Below the pieces are notes generated by a model, which did not search any database, was not told where the DNA came from, and saw nothing but the letters and a program-made list of their open reading frames with translations. Made by a program: the position numbers and the translations under genes. From CAVZTA01 sp963778025 (GTDB taxonomy: Bacteria > Chloroflexota > Limnocylindria > Limnocylindrales > CSP1-4), in the NCBI GenBank assembly GCA_963778025.1, contig CAVZTA010000006.1, forward strand, positions 496,001-560,000: a stretch of DNA of 64,000 nucleotides, written 5' to 3'. Of this stretch, positions 18,285-27,395 are shown one piece after another. Position 1 is the first letter of the stretch; each line of letters begins with the position of its first letter.

Positions 18285-19330
18285 ATGAGCGACGTCGGGT
18301 TCGGGTTCCTGGGCAGCGGCAACATGGCCACCGTCTACGCCGATGCGCTCGCGACGCAGGTGACCGGCGGCCGGTTCGTCGCCGTCGCGGGCGGCTCGCG
18401 GGCCGCGGACCTGGCGGCGCGCTACGGCGCCCAGGCCGAGCCGTCGGTCGAGGCGCTGCTCGCCCGGCCGGACGTCGACGTGGTCGTCATCGCGACGCCC
18501 CATTCGACGCACCTCGAGCTGGCGCTCGCGACCGCCGCCGCGGGCAAGCACATCTACCTCGAGAAGCCGATGGCGCTCGACACCGCCGAGTGCGACCGGA
18601 TCATCGAGGCATGCCGGGCCGCAGGGGTCGCGCTGACCGTCGCCAAGCAGACCCGCCACGGCGACCCGGAGATGCTCGCCAAGCAGCTCATCGACGACGG
18701 GGCGATCGGCGACATCCGCTACATCCGGCCGATGAGCCCGACCATCGGCGCGGGGCTCGCGCCGGGCAACCACTGGAGCTCCGACCCGAAGGAGGGCAAG
18801 GCGTTCCTCGACTGGGGCTGCCATTGCTGCGACGCGATCCGCTGGCTCACGAGCAGCGAGGCGGTCCGCGTGTCGGCGGAGATGACGGCGTTCTCGCCGT
18901 ATCCCGAGGCGCCGGACCCCACGGCGGTCGTGCAGCTCCGGTTGGCCAATGGCGCGCTGGGGCAGATCTTCATGAGCTACGAGATCCCGGAGCCGGGCTA
19001 CGGCACCCGGTCGAACAACCAGTACTCGATCATCGGCTCCAAGGGGATCCTCGAGTTCGACCTCGATGTGCTGCGGCTGGGCACGGCGGCCGGCTGGGAG
19101 ACCCTCCTCGAGCTGCCCACCTGGATCAACCCGCTCCAGCCCCACAACCCGCGGCGGATCAAGCGCTCGGCGCTGCAGGTCCAGGGCTTCATCGACGCGC
19201 TCGGGACGGCCGGCAGCCGCCGATCACCGGCGAGGACGGCCGCGCGGCGGTCGAGATGGCGGAGGCGGCGATCCGCGCGGCCGAGACCGGGCAGGTCGTG
19301 ACGCTGCCCCTGGAGCGGGTCGCCGCATGA
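18285..19330 (+). CDS. Gfo/Idh/MocA-family oxidoreductase (apparent frameshift near 19205)
   Basis: About 347 residues. The Rossmann motif is FGFLGSGNMATVY, the EKP motif is YLEKPMALD, and the active-site region reads FLDWGCHCCDAIRW. The frame slips near 19205 in a GGCCGG context; the continuing frame gives the expected tail (EDGRAAVEMAEAAI... PLERVAA) and ends at 19330, where its TGA overlaps the next ATG (ATGA). It probably oxidises a sugar or polyol with NAD(P). Spacing of 7 bases from the upstream enolase-superfamily gene suggests joint expression. Confidence 0.82.
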
Positions 19331-20352
19331 CCGAGGTTGGCGAGCCGATCCGGATCGGGATCGCCTACGACGGCTTCGACGAGGCGACGCTCGCGACGTT
19401 CCGGGCCGTCTCGCCGCGCCTCGTCTTCGACATCACCGAGCGGACCGGGCGCGCCGCGACCGACGAGGTCATCACCCCGGAGACGGACGCGCTCATCGGC
19501 CACGTCCTGCCGAGCGATCTCGCCCGGGCGCCGCGTCTGCGCTGGCTCCAGATCCTGTCCGCGGGCGCCGAGAGCGCGCTCGACGTCGGGGGCGGCACGT
19601 GGCCGTCGGGGATCACGCTGACCAACGCCCGCGGCTGCTACGCCGGCGCCATCGCGCAGTTCACGCTGGCGGCGCTCCTCCGCGTCGCCGAGAAGGCCGA
19701 TGCGCGCGACGACCTCCAGCGGCGCGGGGCATGGCCGGCCGACAACCGCCCGTTCGTCGGCACGCTGCTGCGTGGCCAGACGCTGGTCATCGTGGGCTAT
19801 GGCGGGATCGGGCGCGAGATCGCCCGGCTCGCGAGCGACTTCGGGATGCGGGTCCTGGCGGTGAAGGCGCGGCCGGACCAGCGGGTCGACACCTCGTACC
19901 GCCTCCCGGGCACCGGCGATCCGGAGGGCACCATCCCCGAGCGGATCGTCGGTGTCGACGGGCTCGGTGACGCCTTCGCCGAGGCCGACTTCGTCTCCGT
20001 GACGCTGCCCATCTCGCCCGGCAGCCGGGGCATCGTCAGCCGCTCGGTGCTGGAACGGCTGCGGCCGCACGTCTGGCTGGTGAACACGGGCCGCGGCCCG
20101 GTCATCGATGAGGCGGCGCTCGCCGAGCTGCTGGCCGCGCGCCGGATCGGCGGCGCGGCGCTGGACGTGTTCGGCGAGGAGCCGCTCCCGTCGAGCAGCC
20201 CCTTCTGGACGCTGCCGAACGTGGTCCTGACCCCGCACGTCTCGGGGTCGTCGGGCGCGCTGGAGCATCGGCAGCTGATCGCGGAGAACCTTCGCCGGTT
20301 CGTCGCCGGCGAGCCACTCCTCAACGACGTCGATCCGGAGCGAGGATATTGA
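19327..20352 (+). CDS. D-2-hydroxyacid dehydrogenase family protein
   Basis: A 341-residue NAD(P)-dependent dehydrogenase. The dinucleotide site is LVIVGYGGIGREIA near residue 155. The catalytic Arg (LVNTGRGPVIDEAAL), Glu (LDVFGEEPLP) and His (LTPHVSGSSG) are all present. The ATG overlaps the preceding stop by 4 bases and its own stop overlaps the next ATG (TGATG), so it is translationally coupled on both sides. It is a distant paralogue of 112-1074. The role is likely reduction or oxidation of the 2-oxo acid made by neighbouring enzymes. Confidence 0.88.
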   Translation: MTEVGEPIRIGIAYDGFDEATLATFRAVSPRLVFDITERTGRAATDEVITPETDALIGHVLPSDLARAPRLRWLQILSAGAESALDVGGGTWPSGITLTNARGCYAGAIAQFTLAALLRVAEKADARDDLQRRGAWPADNRPFVGTLLRGQTLVIVGYGGIGREIARLASDFGMRVLAVKARPDQRVDTSYRLPGTGDPEGTIPERIVGVDGLGDAFAEADFVSVTLPISPGSRGIVSRSVLERLRPHVWLVNTGRGPVIDEAALAELLAARRIGGAALDVFGEEPLPSSSPFWTLPNVVLTPHVSGSSGALEHRQLIAENLRRFVAGEPLLNDVDPERGY

Positions 20353-21488
20353 TGGCGGATACGCACGGCGGCCGGGCGATCGAGCGCGTCGAGGTCTTCG
20401 TCCTGCGTCACAAGCTGGATCCGCGGACGGGTCCGTCGATCGCCTACTCGACATACCACTCGCACACGCTGGTGAAGTTCAGCGACACCGACGGGCGCGC
20501 GGGCTGGGGCGAGTCGTACACGGTGCCGGGCCTGCCCGAGATGCTGCGCGAGGTGGGCGAGTCGCTCATCGGCCGGTCGCCTGCCGACCTCAGGGCGCTC
20601 GTCCGCGACATCCGCTGGTCGCTCGAGCATCCGTACGCGGTCTCGGCGCTGGTGATCGGTCTCGAGGACCTGCGCGCCCGGCAGCTCGGGATGTCGATCG
20701 CCGAGTCGTACGGTGGCGGCGGGTTCCGCACCAAGGTCCGTGCCTACGCCGCGAGCGGCGGTTACATCGAGGGCCGCGACCCGGCGGACACGTGGCCCGA
20801 CGAGGTGGCCCGGGTGCGGCAGCTCGGCTTCACCGCGCTGAAGCTCCGGCTTGGCCGGGAGGCGATCAGCCACGAGGCGCCGCTCCTGGAGCGGATGCGC
20901 GCGGACCTGCCCGCGGAGTTCGCGCTGATGGCCGATGGGAACGCTGGTTACACGTTCGCGGGCGCCGTCGAGATGGGCCGCGTGCTGGAGCGCCTGGGAT
21001 TCCTCTGGTGGGAGGAGCCCATCCGGCAGCGCGACACGTACGCCGGGTTCGAACGGCTGGCCGCGGTCCTGGACATCGCACTCGCCGGTGGCGAGGTGCT
21101 GCCGAACCGCGGCGAAGCGATCGAGTTCCTGGCTCGCCGGGCTGTCGACATCGTCCAGCCGGAGCCGGTGATCTGCGGCGGCGTCGGCGAGACGATCTGG
21201 ATCGCGGAGCTCGCCGATCTCCATGCGATCGCCGCGATGCCGCACACGTCGAACTCGGGCATCGGGATCGCCGCGGCGCTCCAGGCGCTCGCCGCGCAGC
21301 CGCCGACCACGCGATCGATCGGGGCGTCGCCGGAGCCATTCCTCGAGTTCGGGGTCGACGACAACCCGTATCGGTCCGGCATCCTCGCGACCCCGTTCGA
21401 GTTCAAGGACGGGTGGGTGACGATCCCGACGGGGCCCGGGTTGGGCGTCGAGATCGACGAGGACTACGTCCGCCGACATGCGGCCTGA
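20352..21488 (+). CDS. Enolase-superfamily (MR/MLE) enzyme, Asp of the Asp/His dyad replaced by Glu
   Basis: A 378-residue member closely related to 4578-5666. Lys164 and Arg166 (LKLRLG), Asp195 (MADGNAGY), Glu221/222 (WWEEPI), Glu248 (AGGEVL) and His298 (AMPHTS) are in place, but the position that is Asp257 in the paralogue reads VQPEPVICGG, giving Glu271. Whether this changes the reaction is open. The start is ATG 20352, which shares a base with the preceding stop; a TTG one codon earlier is less likely. The GNAT gene overlaps its last 11 bases, as in the paralogous module at 3-5.7 kb. Confidence 0.85.
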   Translation: MADTHGGRAIERVEVFVLRHKLDPRTGPSIAYSTYHSHTLVKFSDTDGRAGWGESYTVPGLPEMLREVGESLIGRSPADLRALVRDIRWSLEHPYAVSALVIGLEDLRARQLGMSIAESYGGGGFRTKVRAYAASGGYIEGRDPADTWPDEVARVRQLGFTALKLRLGREAISHEAPLLERMRADLPAEFALMADGNAGYTFAGAVEMGRVLERLGFLWWEEPIRQRDTYAGFERLAAVLDIALAGGEVLPNRGEAIEFLARRAVDIVQPEPVICGGVGETIWIAELADLHAIAAMPHTSNSGIGIAAALQALAAQPPTTRSIGASPEPFLEFGVDDNPYRSGILATPFEFKDGWVTIPTGPGLGVEIDEDYVRRHAA

Positions 21489-22271
21489 CGCGCCGACACC
21501 CACGGCCTCCGAGCTCGCCCTCGAGGCCGCCCTGCCCGTCTTCGCACGGGTCAGCGGCGCCGATGTCATCGACGAGCGCGACCATCGCCGGATCGCCACC
21601 GGCCGGCCGTTCGCGAGCTTCAACCACGTGTCGGGCGTGCGGTTCGCGGAAGATGACGCCGACGCCCGGATCGCCGACGTCAACGCCGCGCTCGCGGCCG
21701 CCGGCTCGGTGCCGGCCACGTGGTGGATCGGGCCGTCGACGCGGCCGACCGACCTCCGTGAGCGGCTCGGCGCGCTCGGGATGCGCGAGGACGAGCCGGA
21801 GTTCGGGATGGTCATCGACCCGGCCGGCGACACGGCCCACCGGTCGAGATGCCGTCCGGCGCGACGCTCGAGGAGGTCGTGGACGACGCCGGGCTCCGGG
21901 ATTGGACGGCGGTCATGGCCGCGTCGTACGGCTGGGCGGATGCCGCGAAGGCCGACGCGGTGCTGTCGGTCTATCGGACGCCGCTCGACGAGCCGCCGTG
22001 GATCCACCTCATCATCCGGCACCGTGGGGTCCCGGCCGCGTGCGGCTCGCTGTTCGTCGTGGACGGCCACGCCTTCGTGACGAACATCGGGACCGCGCCC
22101 GAGCATCGCCGGTTGGGGCTCGGGAGCGTCGTGACGTCGGCGGTCGTGGACCTGGCGCGCGACCGCGGCTACGGGGTGGCCAGCCTCACCGCATCGGTGA
22201 TGGGCCGGCCGATGTACGAGCGCCTGGGCTTCGTCGAGGACGCCCGCTTCGAGCGCTTCATCCTCGAGTAG
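21478..22271 (+). CDS. Two-domain GNAT-family N-acetyltransferase (apparent frameshift near 21842)
   Basis: About 263 residues across one frame break. The N-terminal domain (from MRPDAPTPTASELAL) ends near GMVIDPAGD. After a one-base slip at about 21842 the C-terminal GNAT domain runs from MPSGATLEEVVDDAG and carries the acetyl-CoA loop EHRRLGLGSVVTS and MGRPMYERLGFVE. It is the homologue of 3074-3844, and both have a break at the junction between domains. The ATG overlaps the end of the enolase-superfamily gene. The stop overlaps the convergent MFS gene by 14 bases. The acetyl acceptor is unknown. Confidence 0.75.
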
Positions 22272-23514
22272 CGCCGGCGGGCGCGGGCTCGGGGAGGGGA
22301 TCGACCTCCGCGACGGGTCCCGCACGCAGCGCCCGCGAGCCGACCCAGGTGGCGGCGACGGCGATGACGGTGAGCCCGCCGTACACCACCAGGACCGTCG
22401 CGACCCCGACCCGATCGACGACGACCCCGGCGGCGAGGCTGCCGATGGGGACCAGACCGAGACGCACGACGTCGTTGAGCGCCAGGACGCGGCCGCGCAT
22501 CCGAGCCGGCGCGAGGAGCTGGAGCAGCGTGGCCGACGTGAGCTGCCACACGGTCGTCGACGCGGCGATGACCGCGGCCAGGGTGATCGCGACGGGGACG
22601 AGCGGCGTGAGGCCGAGCCCGGCCAGCCCCAGGCCCGCCAGACCGAGCGCCGCCAGCAGCGCCCGGCCCCGCCCCAGCCGCCGACCCAGGACCTCGGTGC
22701 CGAACGTTCCCGCGAGCATCCCGACGCCGCCCGCCGTGGTCAGCAGGCCGAGCGCGCCCGGCCCCGAGGCGAGGACGTCGCGGACGACCACCGGCAGCAG
22801 GCTGAACCGGCTCATCACGAACAGCCCGGAGATCGCGCTCAGGAGCACGATCGCGCTGCCCACGGATGACTCACGCAGCCAGCGCGCCGCGCTGCGCAGG
22901 TCGCGGAGCGCCATGCCGCCGCTCGCCTCGAGACCCGGCAGCCGCGGGAGACCGAGGATGGTCACGAGCGACAGCACCAGGCCGACGCTGGCGACCACGA
23001 ACGTGGGCGCCGGGCCGCCGAGCTCGAGCAGCGCGCCGCCCAGCGCGCCACCCACGATCGAGCCGAGCCCGGACGGGATCGCCGACAGGCCGACCGCGCT
23101 CGCGAGCAGCGACCGGTCCACGACGCGCCCGGCGATGACCTGCGCCGGCACCGCGTAGCAGCCGAAGAAGATCCCTTCCGCGATCGCGAGCAGGAGCGCG
23201 AGCTCGAACCCGAGGCGACCGGAGCCCGCCGCGATGGCGGCAAGACCGATGACCGCGGCCGCCGCTGCGGAGCTCCAGATGAGGATGCCGCGCGGCCCCC
23301 TGCGATCCACGAGCATGCCCACGGGGATGGTGAGCAGCAGGGCGGGGACAACGAGCCCGGCGAACAGCAGGCTCACCTGGACCGCCGACCCGGTCTCCGC
23401 GAGGACCGTCCAGAACAGCGCGGTCTCGAACGCGAACAGCCCGATCTCCATGACCGTCACGGCGACCAGGAGCCGCCGGTACGCGGGGACGCGGAGGGCG
23501 GCGAACGCCGGCAT
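22258..23514 (-). CDS. MFS transporter (MFS_3/EntS-like exporter)
   Basis: A 418-residue membrane protein with about 12 hydrophobic segments. A motif-A-like loop PVGMLVDRRGPRG follows the second segment, and a repeated motif-A position reads LAGVVVDRVG near the end. The family exports siderophores, drugs or metabolites by proton antiport. It is convergent with the GNAT gene. Its ATG (23514) lies about 45 bases from the next operator/promoter region, so it may be transcribed divergently from the aldolase gene at 23642. No substrate can be inferred. Confidence 0.85.
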   Translation of the reverse strand: MPAFAALRVPAYRRLLVAVTVMEIGLFAFETALFWTVLAETGSAVQVSLLFAGLVVPALLLTIPVGMLVDRRGPRGILIWSSAAAAAVIGLAAIAAGSGRLGFELALLLAIAEGIFFGCYAVPAQVIAGRVVDRSLLASAVGLSAIPSGLGSIVGGALGGALLELGGPAPTFVVASVGLVLSLVTILGLPRLPGLEASGGMALRDLRSAARWLRESSVGSAIVLLSAISGLFVMSRFSLLPVVVRDVLASGPGALGLLTTAGGVGMLAGTFGTEVLGRRLGRGRALLAALGLAGLGLAGLGLTPLVPVAITLAAVIAASTTVWQLTSATLLQLLAPARMRGRVLALNDVVRLGLVPIGSLAAGVVVDRVGVATVLVVYGGLTVIAVAATWVGSRALRAGPVAEVDPLPEPAPAGATRG

Positions 23515-23558
23515 CGGGTGGACGGCTCCGGGGGATGGTCGGGGCGTGGCCCGACCGG

Positions 23559-23580
23559 TAGACTCGGGGTTGTCGACAAT
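23559..23580 (+). promoter_or_regulatory. GntR-type operator upstream of the HpcH/HpaI aldolase
   Basis: GTTGTCGACAAT (23569-23580) matches the window-wide palindrome at 11 of 12 positions. A TAGACT box at 23559-23564 could be the -10 element, with only a weak TGGTCG at the -35 distance. The operator would then lie near the transcription start. The aldolase ATG is 61 bases downstream. Confidence 0.6.
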
Positions 23581-23641
23581 CTACAACCGCGAACGGCGCA
23601 TCCGCGGCGGTCCGGGCCGCCGCGTCTCTGGGAGGAGGACG

Positions 23642-24442
23642 ATGGCCAGGAACCCGATCCTCGAGAAGTGGCGAGCCGGCGAGCCCACCCTCGGTGGCTG
23701 GATGGTCACGGATGACCCGCAGGTCGCCGAGTTCCTGGCCCAGGCCGGATTCGACGAGATCTGCGTCGATCAGCAGCACGGGCTGGCCGATCAGTCGACG
23801 ATCGGCGCCCTGTTCCGCGCCATCGAGCTCCACGGCGTGGCGCCCACCACGCGCGTCCCGTCCAACGACGCGGCGGCGATCGGCAAGGCGCTCGACCTGG
23901 GTGCGCTGGCGGTCGTCATCCCGATGGTCAACAACGCCGAGGAGGCCGCCCATGCCGCGGCGGCGTGCCACTACCCGCCGCGCGGCAAGCGGTCGGTGGG
24001 TCCGGTGCGCGGCCTGCAGGCGCGGTCATCGCATCGGCTGGAAGGCCTCGACGAGGTCGCCTGCGTCGTGATGATCGAAACGGCCGACGGCATCCGGAAC
24101 GCCGACGCGATCGCGGCGACCCCGGGCGTCGACTGCATCTACATCGGTCCGGGCGACCTGGCGATCGGCCTGGGGCTATCGGCGTGGGGCGAGGACTGGT
24201 CGACGGAGGAGGCCGGGCTCCACGCGGAGAGCATCCGCCGGATCATGGAGGCCTGCCGGCGCCACGGCGTCGTGCCCGGGATCCACACGGGTTCGGGCGC
24301 GACGGCGAACCGCTATCGCGAGCAGGGCTTCCAGATGATCACGGTCGCGAACGACCTGGGCCTGCTGCGGTTCGGCGGTGGGATCGAACTGGCCATCGCC
24401 CGCGGCGAGCGACGCCCCGCCGCGGAGCTCGCCCCGAGCTGA
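23642..24442 (+). CDS. HpcH/HpaI-family class II aldolase
   Basis: A 266-residue metal-dependent aldolase of the HpcH/HpaI/GarL family, which splits 2-keto-3-deoxy sugar acids or 4-hydroxy-2-ketoacids into pyruvate and an aldehyde. Visible motifs are the CVDQQHG segment holding the base and substrate loop, the metal Glu in VVMIETADG and the metal Asp in IYIGPGDLAIGLG. ATG 23642 follows a strong GGGAGGAGG ribosome site. It stands alone behind a GntR operator. It is a likely final step of the pathways encoded in region 1, releasing pyruvate. Confidence 0.88.
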   Translation: MARNPILEKWRAGEPTLGGWMVTDDPQVAEFLAQAGFDEICVDQQHGLADQSTIGALFRAIELHGVAPTTRVPSNDAAAIGKALDLGALAVVIPMVNNAEEAAHAAAACHYPPRGKRSVGPVRGLQARSSHRLEGLDEVACVVMIETADGIRNADAIAATPGVDCIYIGPGDLAIGLGLSAWGEDWSTEEAGLHAESIRRIMEACRRHGVVPGIHTGSGATANRYREQGFQMITVANDLGLLRFGGGIELAIARGERRPAAELAPS

Positions 24443-24446
24443 TCCC

Positions 24447-24465
24447 GGCGCCCGACCATGGCGCC
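24447..24465. terminator. Short hairpin between convergent aldolase and flavoprotein genes
   Basis: GGCGCC (24447-24452) and GGCGCC (24460-24465) can pair across a 7-base loop, just after the aldolase stop. The stem is short and has no T-run, so this is a weak terminator candidate within the 92-base convergent gap. Confidence 0.35.
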
Positions 24466-24534
24466 CCGCAGCGCCTCCGACGCCACCTCATGCGCAACGT
24501 GGCGGAACCGACAGCGCCCGGTCGGATCGCCGCG

Positions 24535-25838
24535 CTACCGGCGCGACGTGGCCCAGGCCGCGGCCGCGCGGCCGGCGATCCGGCCCTGCACGAGGCCGAG
24601 CACCAGCCCGCCCATGTAGCCATCGTCGTACGTGCCGCCCGCATCGGCGCCCGCCGCGAACAGCCCCGGGATGGGACGGTCGGCCGCATCCAGGACCCGC
24701 AGCTCGTCGTCGACCTCGATCCCGCCGAGCGTGAACGTGACACCCGGACGGACGAGCAGCGCATGGAACGGCGGCTCGGCGAGCCGGTGCGCGTTGGCGC
24801 GCTTCGGGACGGGCAGCTCGCTCGCCCGACCGGCCGCCACCGCGGCGTCGTACTCGCGGAGCGTCGTCAGGGCCTGGTCGGCGTCGACGCCCCACGGCCG
24901 CATCGCCTCCGTCAGCGCCTCGAGGCTGTCGGCGGTGGCGTACGGCGCGCCCGCCTCGACCGCGTTCCGGAAGTTGGGCTGCATCCGGGACGGCGACCGA
25001 CCGGGCAGCGGCGCGTCATCGTGGAGGAGGCGATCGATCACGAACACGGCCCGCGCGTCGCGGACGCCAAGCAGCCGCGTGGCCGCCACCTCGTCCGACA
25101 TGGAGCGCGACTCGTCGAAGAACCGCCGCCCGTCGAGGTCGAGGAGGACGCCGTCCTGGCTGGCGTACTGCGTGACCGCCGTCCAGCGCGTGCGCGGCGG
25201 ATCGGCGGGCGGTGCGGGCATCGTGTGGCCGTAGACCGTGGCCATCGATGCCGTCGCCCGGCCGCCCGCGGCGATCGCCAGGCCGCAGGCCGCCGCCGGT
25301 GCTGTACGGGTTGCCGCGGACGAGCGCACCGTCGGCATGCGGCCCCATGTACCTCCGGCGGAGCTCGGCCGATGCGCTGAACCCGCCGGTGGCGATGACG
25401 ACGGCCGGGCCGCTCCGGATCCGCACGCGGCAGCTCGTCGAGGGCTGATCCCATCCGGAGCACCCCGCCCCGTCGCTCGATCGCCTCGACCAGTCGGGCC
25501 GTGAGCACCTCGACGTCGACCTCCGAGCCCGTCTGCCGCGGCGACGAGATCGGCGAGCGCTCCGGGACGCCATAGGACGCCAGCCACGCCAGCCCCGGCG
25601 CGATCCCGCCGACCAGCTGCCGCTGCCGGACCCGCGACCCGCCGGGGACCCAGCGCTCCATCACCTCCATGGACGGCGCGGTCCAGATCGTCCCGCCCGA
25701 CCACCGCATGGACCCGCCGGGCGCCGGTGCGATGTCCACGACCAGGGTTCGTGCGCCCGCCTCGAGCGCCGACACCGCCGCGCACAACCCCGCCATCCCC
25801 GCCCCGCAGACGATGACGTCGACCTCGGGATCGCGCAC
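24535..25838 (-). CDS. FAD-dependent oxidoreductase of the fumarate reductase/3-ketosteroid dehydrogenase flavoprotein type (frameshifts)
   Basis: About 435 residues when joined. The N-terminus has the FAD-binding motif VIVCGAGMAGLCAAVSALEAGA, then GGSMRWSGG. The middle has ATGGFSASAELRRRYMGPHA, and the C-terminus LFAAGADAGGTYDDGYMGGLVLGLVQGR, all characteristic of the FAD_binding_2 family. The frame changes near 25430 and again near 25290. The GTG at 25838 sits behind AAGGAGGG. Such enzymes reduce or dehydrogenate an activated C-C bond; the substrate is not evident. It is convergent with the aldolase. Confidence 0.8.
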
Positions 25839-25987
25839 GAAACCCTCCTTCGCGGCTCATCTGACGGGGCAGTGGATAGGACGACCCGAAGCTGCCGGCG
25901 CGGCCGTCGATCGGGAGACGCGAACGGAACGACCGCCTCCTCGAGCGTAGCCTCGAAGACTCCTCATCGGGGGTCGTCCGGAGATCG

Positions 25988-27211
25988 TCACGTCGTCGTT
26001 GCGCCGGGGCCGACGCGGCGAAGCCACACGCGGGACGAAGCCGGGCGGACGACGTCGTCGACCATGGACTCGAGCTCCCGGGTCAGCGTATCGAGGTCCA
26101 CCTCGTCGCGCAGCCGGTTCGCGAACTCGGTGGTCGCGCGATCGGCGTCCACCGCCGTGCGGTCGAATCGCCGGTCGACGGCCCGCTGGACGCGCAGTCG
26201 GAGTGGCTGGAACAGGACGGCCGCCAGCAGGGTCGACGCGGCGACCGCGAGCGTCTGCGCCTGCGTGACGCCCGAAAGGATGTACTGCAACGCCAGGAGG
26301 CCGCCGACGAACACGGCGACCGACAGGGCGCTGGTGACCGTCCACGAGACGGTCCGGCTGATGAAGTGATCGATGTCGTACAGGTGGTACCGGAGGATCG
26401 CGGCGCCGATCGCCAACGGCAGCGCGGCGAGGGACGCGTACCCGATCGTGTAGAGAACGAACGACGCGGTCTCGTTGGGGACGATGAACGAGGCCGGGAA
26501 CGCGACCCCAGCGATGGACGCGACGGCCGCGAGCCACTTCATCTGTTGTCGCTCGACGTGTCCGGCGTGCCGGTAGCGGACGACCATGCTCGCGGCCGAG
26601 CCGAGGAACGCCGGCACCGCGGCGAGCAGCGCCACGGCCGCGAGCGCGTCGGGCAGCGGCGCAAGACCAGGTGCGTAGAGCGGATTGGCGAGATCGGCGG
26701 TGCCGTATGGTCCCGGCCCGAACAGGCCGGCGACCGTGCTGGCCGCGATCGCCAGCACCATCAGCCGTTGGACCCAGCGCCAGCGCGGCGACGGCAGACG
26801 ACCGTCCGGAAAGTGGAGCGGCACGATCACCGTCACGATCGCGATCGGGACGACCTCCACCAGCGCGCCAAGGAGTGCCGCCCAGGCGGCCCCAGGCCAT
26901 GGCATGGGCTCCATGACGGCGCCGGCCGCCTGGGCGAAGTGAGCGACGGCCGACACCGTGACGAGGGCCCCGGCCAGCACCAGCCACGAGCCGATGGCGT
27001 TGCCCGGCACGCGCGTGACGAGCAGCGCGCCGACCACGAGCAGGCCGCCCAGCGCCCCGATCACGAGGATCCCGTTCAGGATCGCGTTGGCGGCGTCCTG
27101 CTCGGGATCGAGTGGCCCGATGACGCCCACACAGGCGAGGCAGGCCACGACGACGAACCACGCCAGTCGGGCCCGGCCGGAGAGCCCGCGGCGGCGGCCG
27201 AGGTTGCTCAT
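25988..27211 (-). CDS. Polytopic membrane protein resembling the N-terminal half of a sensor histidine kinase
   Basis: A 407-residue protein with about eight membrane helices (residues 15-320), then a helical stretch QPLRLRVQRAVDRRFDRTAVDADRATTEFANRLRDEVDLDTL typical of the linker in ComP/NarX-like kinases of Chloroflexota and Actinobacteria. It ends at residue 407 without DHp or ATPase domains, so it is either a truncated sensor or a stand-alone relative. No response regulator is nearby. ATG 27211 faces the divergent dehydrogenase gene across 184 bases. Confident as a gene, uncertain in role. Confidence 0.7.
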   Translation of the reverse strand: MSNLGRRRGLSGRARLAWFVVVACLACVGVIGPLDPEQDAANAILNGILVIGALGGLLVVGALLVTRVPGNAIGSWLVLAGALVTVSAVAHFAQAAGAVMEPMPWPGAAWAALLGALVEVVPIAIVTVIVPLHFPDGRLPSPRWRWVQRLMVLAIAASTVAGLFGPGPYGTADLANPLYAPGLAPLPDALAAVALLAAVPAFLGSAASMVVRYRHAGHVERQQMKWLAAVASIAGVAFPASFIVPNETASFVLYTIGYASLAALPLAIGAAILRYHLYDIDHFISRTVSWTVTSALSVAVFVGGLLALQYILSGVTQAQTLAVAASTLLAAVLFQPLRLRVQRAVDRRFDRTAVDADRATTEFANRLRDEVDLDTLTRELESMVDDVVRPASSRVWLRRVGPGATTT

Positions 27212-27291
27212 GACGGCACCCTGCCTCACGCCCGTCCGGGAAGCGTTACGAGCCGGACCTCTGGGGCGCCGATCACGACCCCCGCGGCTCG

Positions 27292-27351
27292 TTGACACCG
27301 TTTCGGACGCGTCCATATCGTACGAGCGCCGACGTGTAGATTGTCGACGAT
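27292..27351 (+). promoter_or_regulatory. Promoter and GntR operator upstream of the Gfo/Idh/MocA gene at 27396
   Basis: A consensus TTGACA (27292-27297) is followed after 18 bases by TATCGT (27316-27321). Further downstream TAGATT (27337-27342) overlaps ATTGTCGACGAT (27340-27351), an 11 of 12 match to the shared palindrome. The operator could act as a roadblock to the upstream promoter or cover its own -10 box, as at 6404 and 15892. Confidence 0.6.
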
Positions 27352-27395
27352 CGCCGCGACGGACGTATGCGGGCGAGGGCGATCGGAGGAACGGC

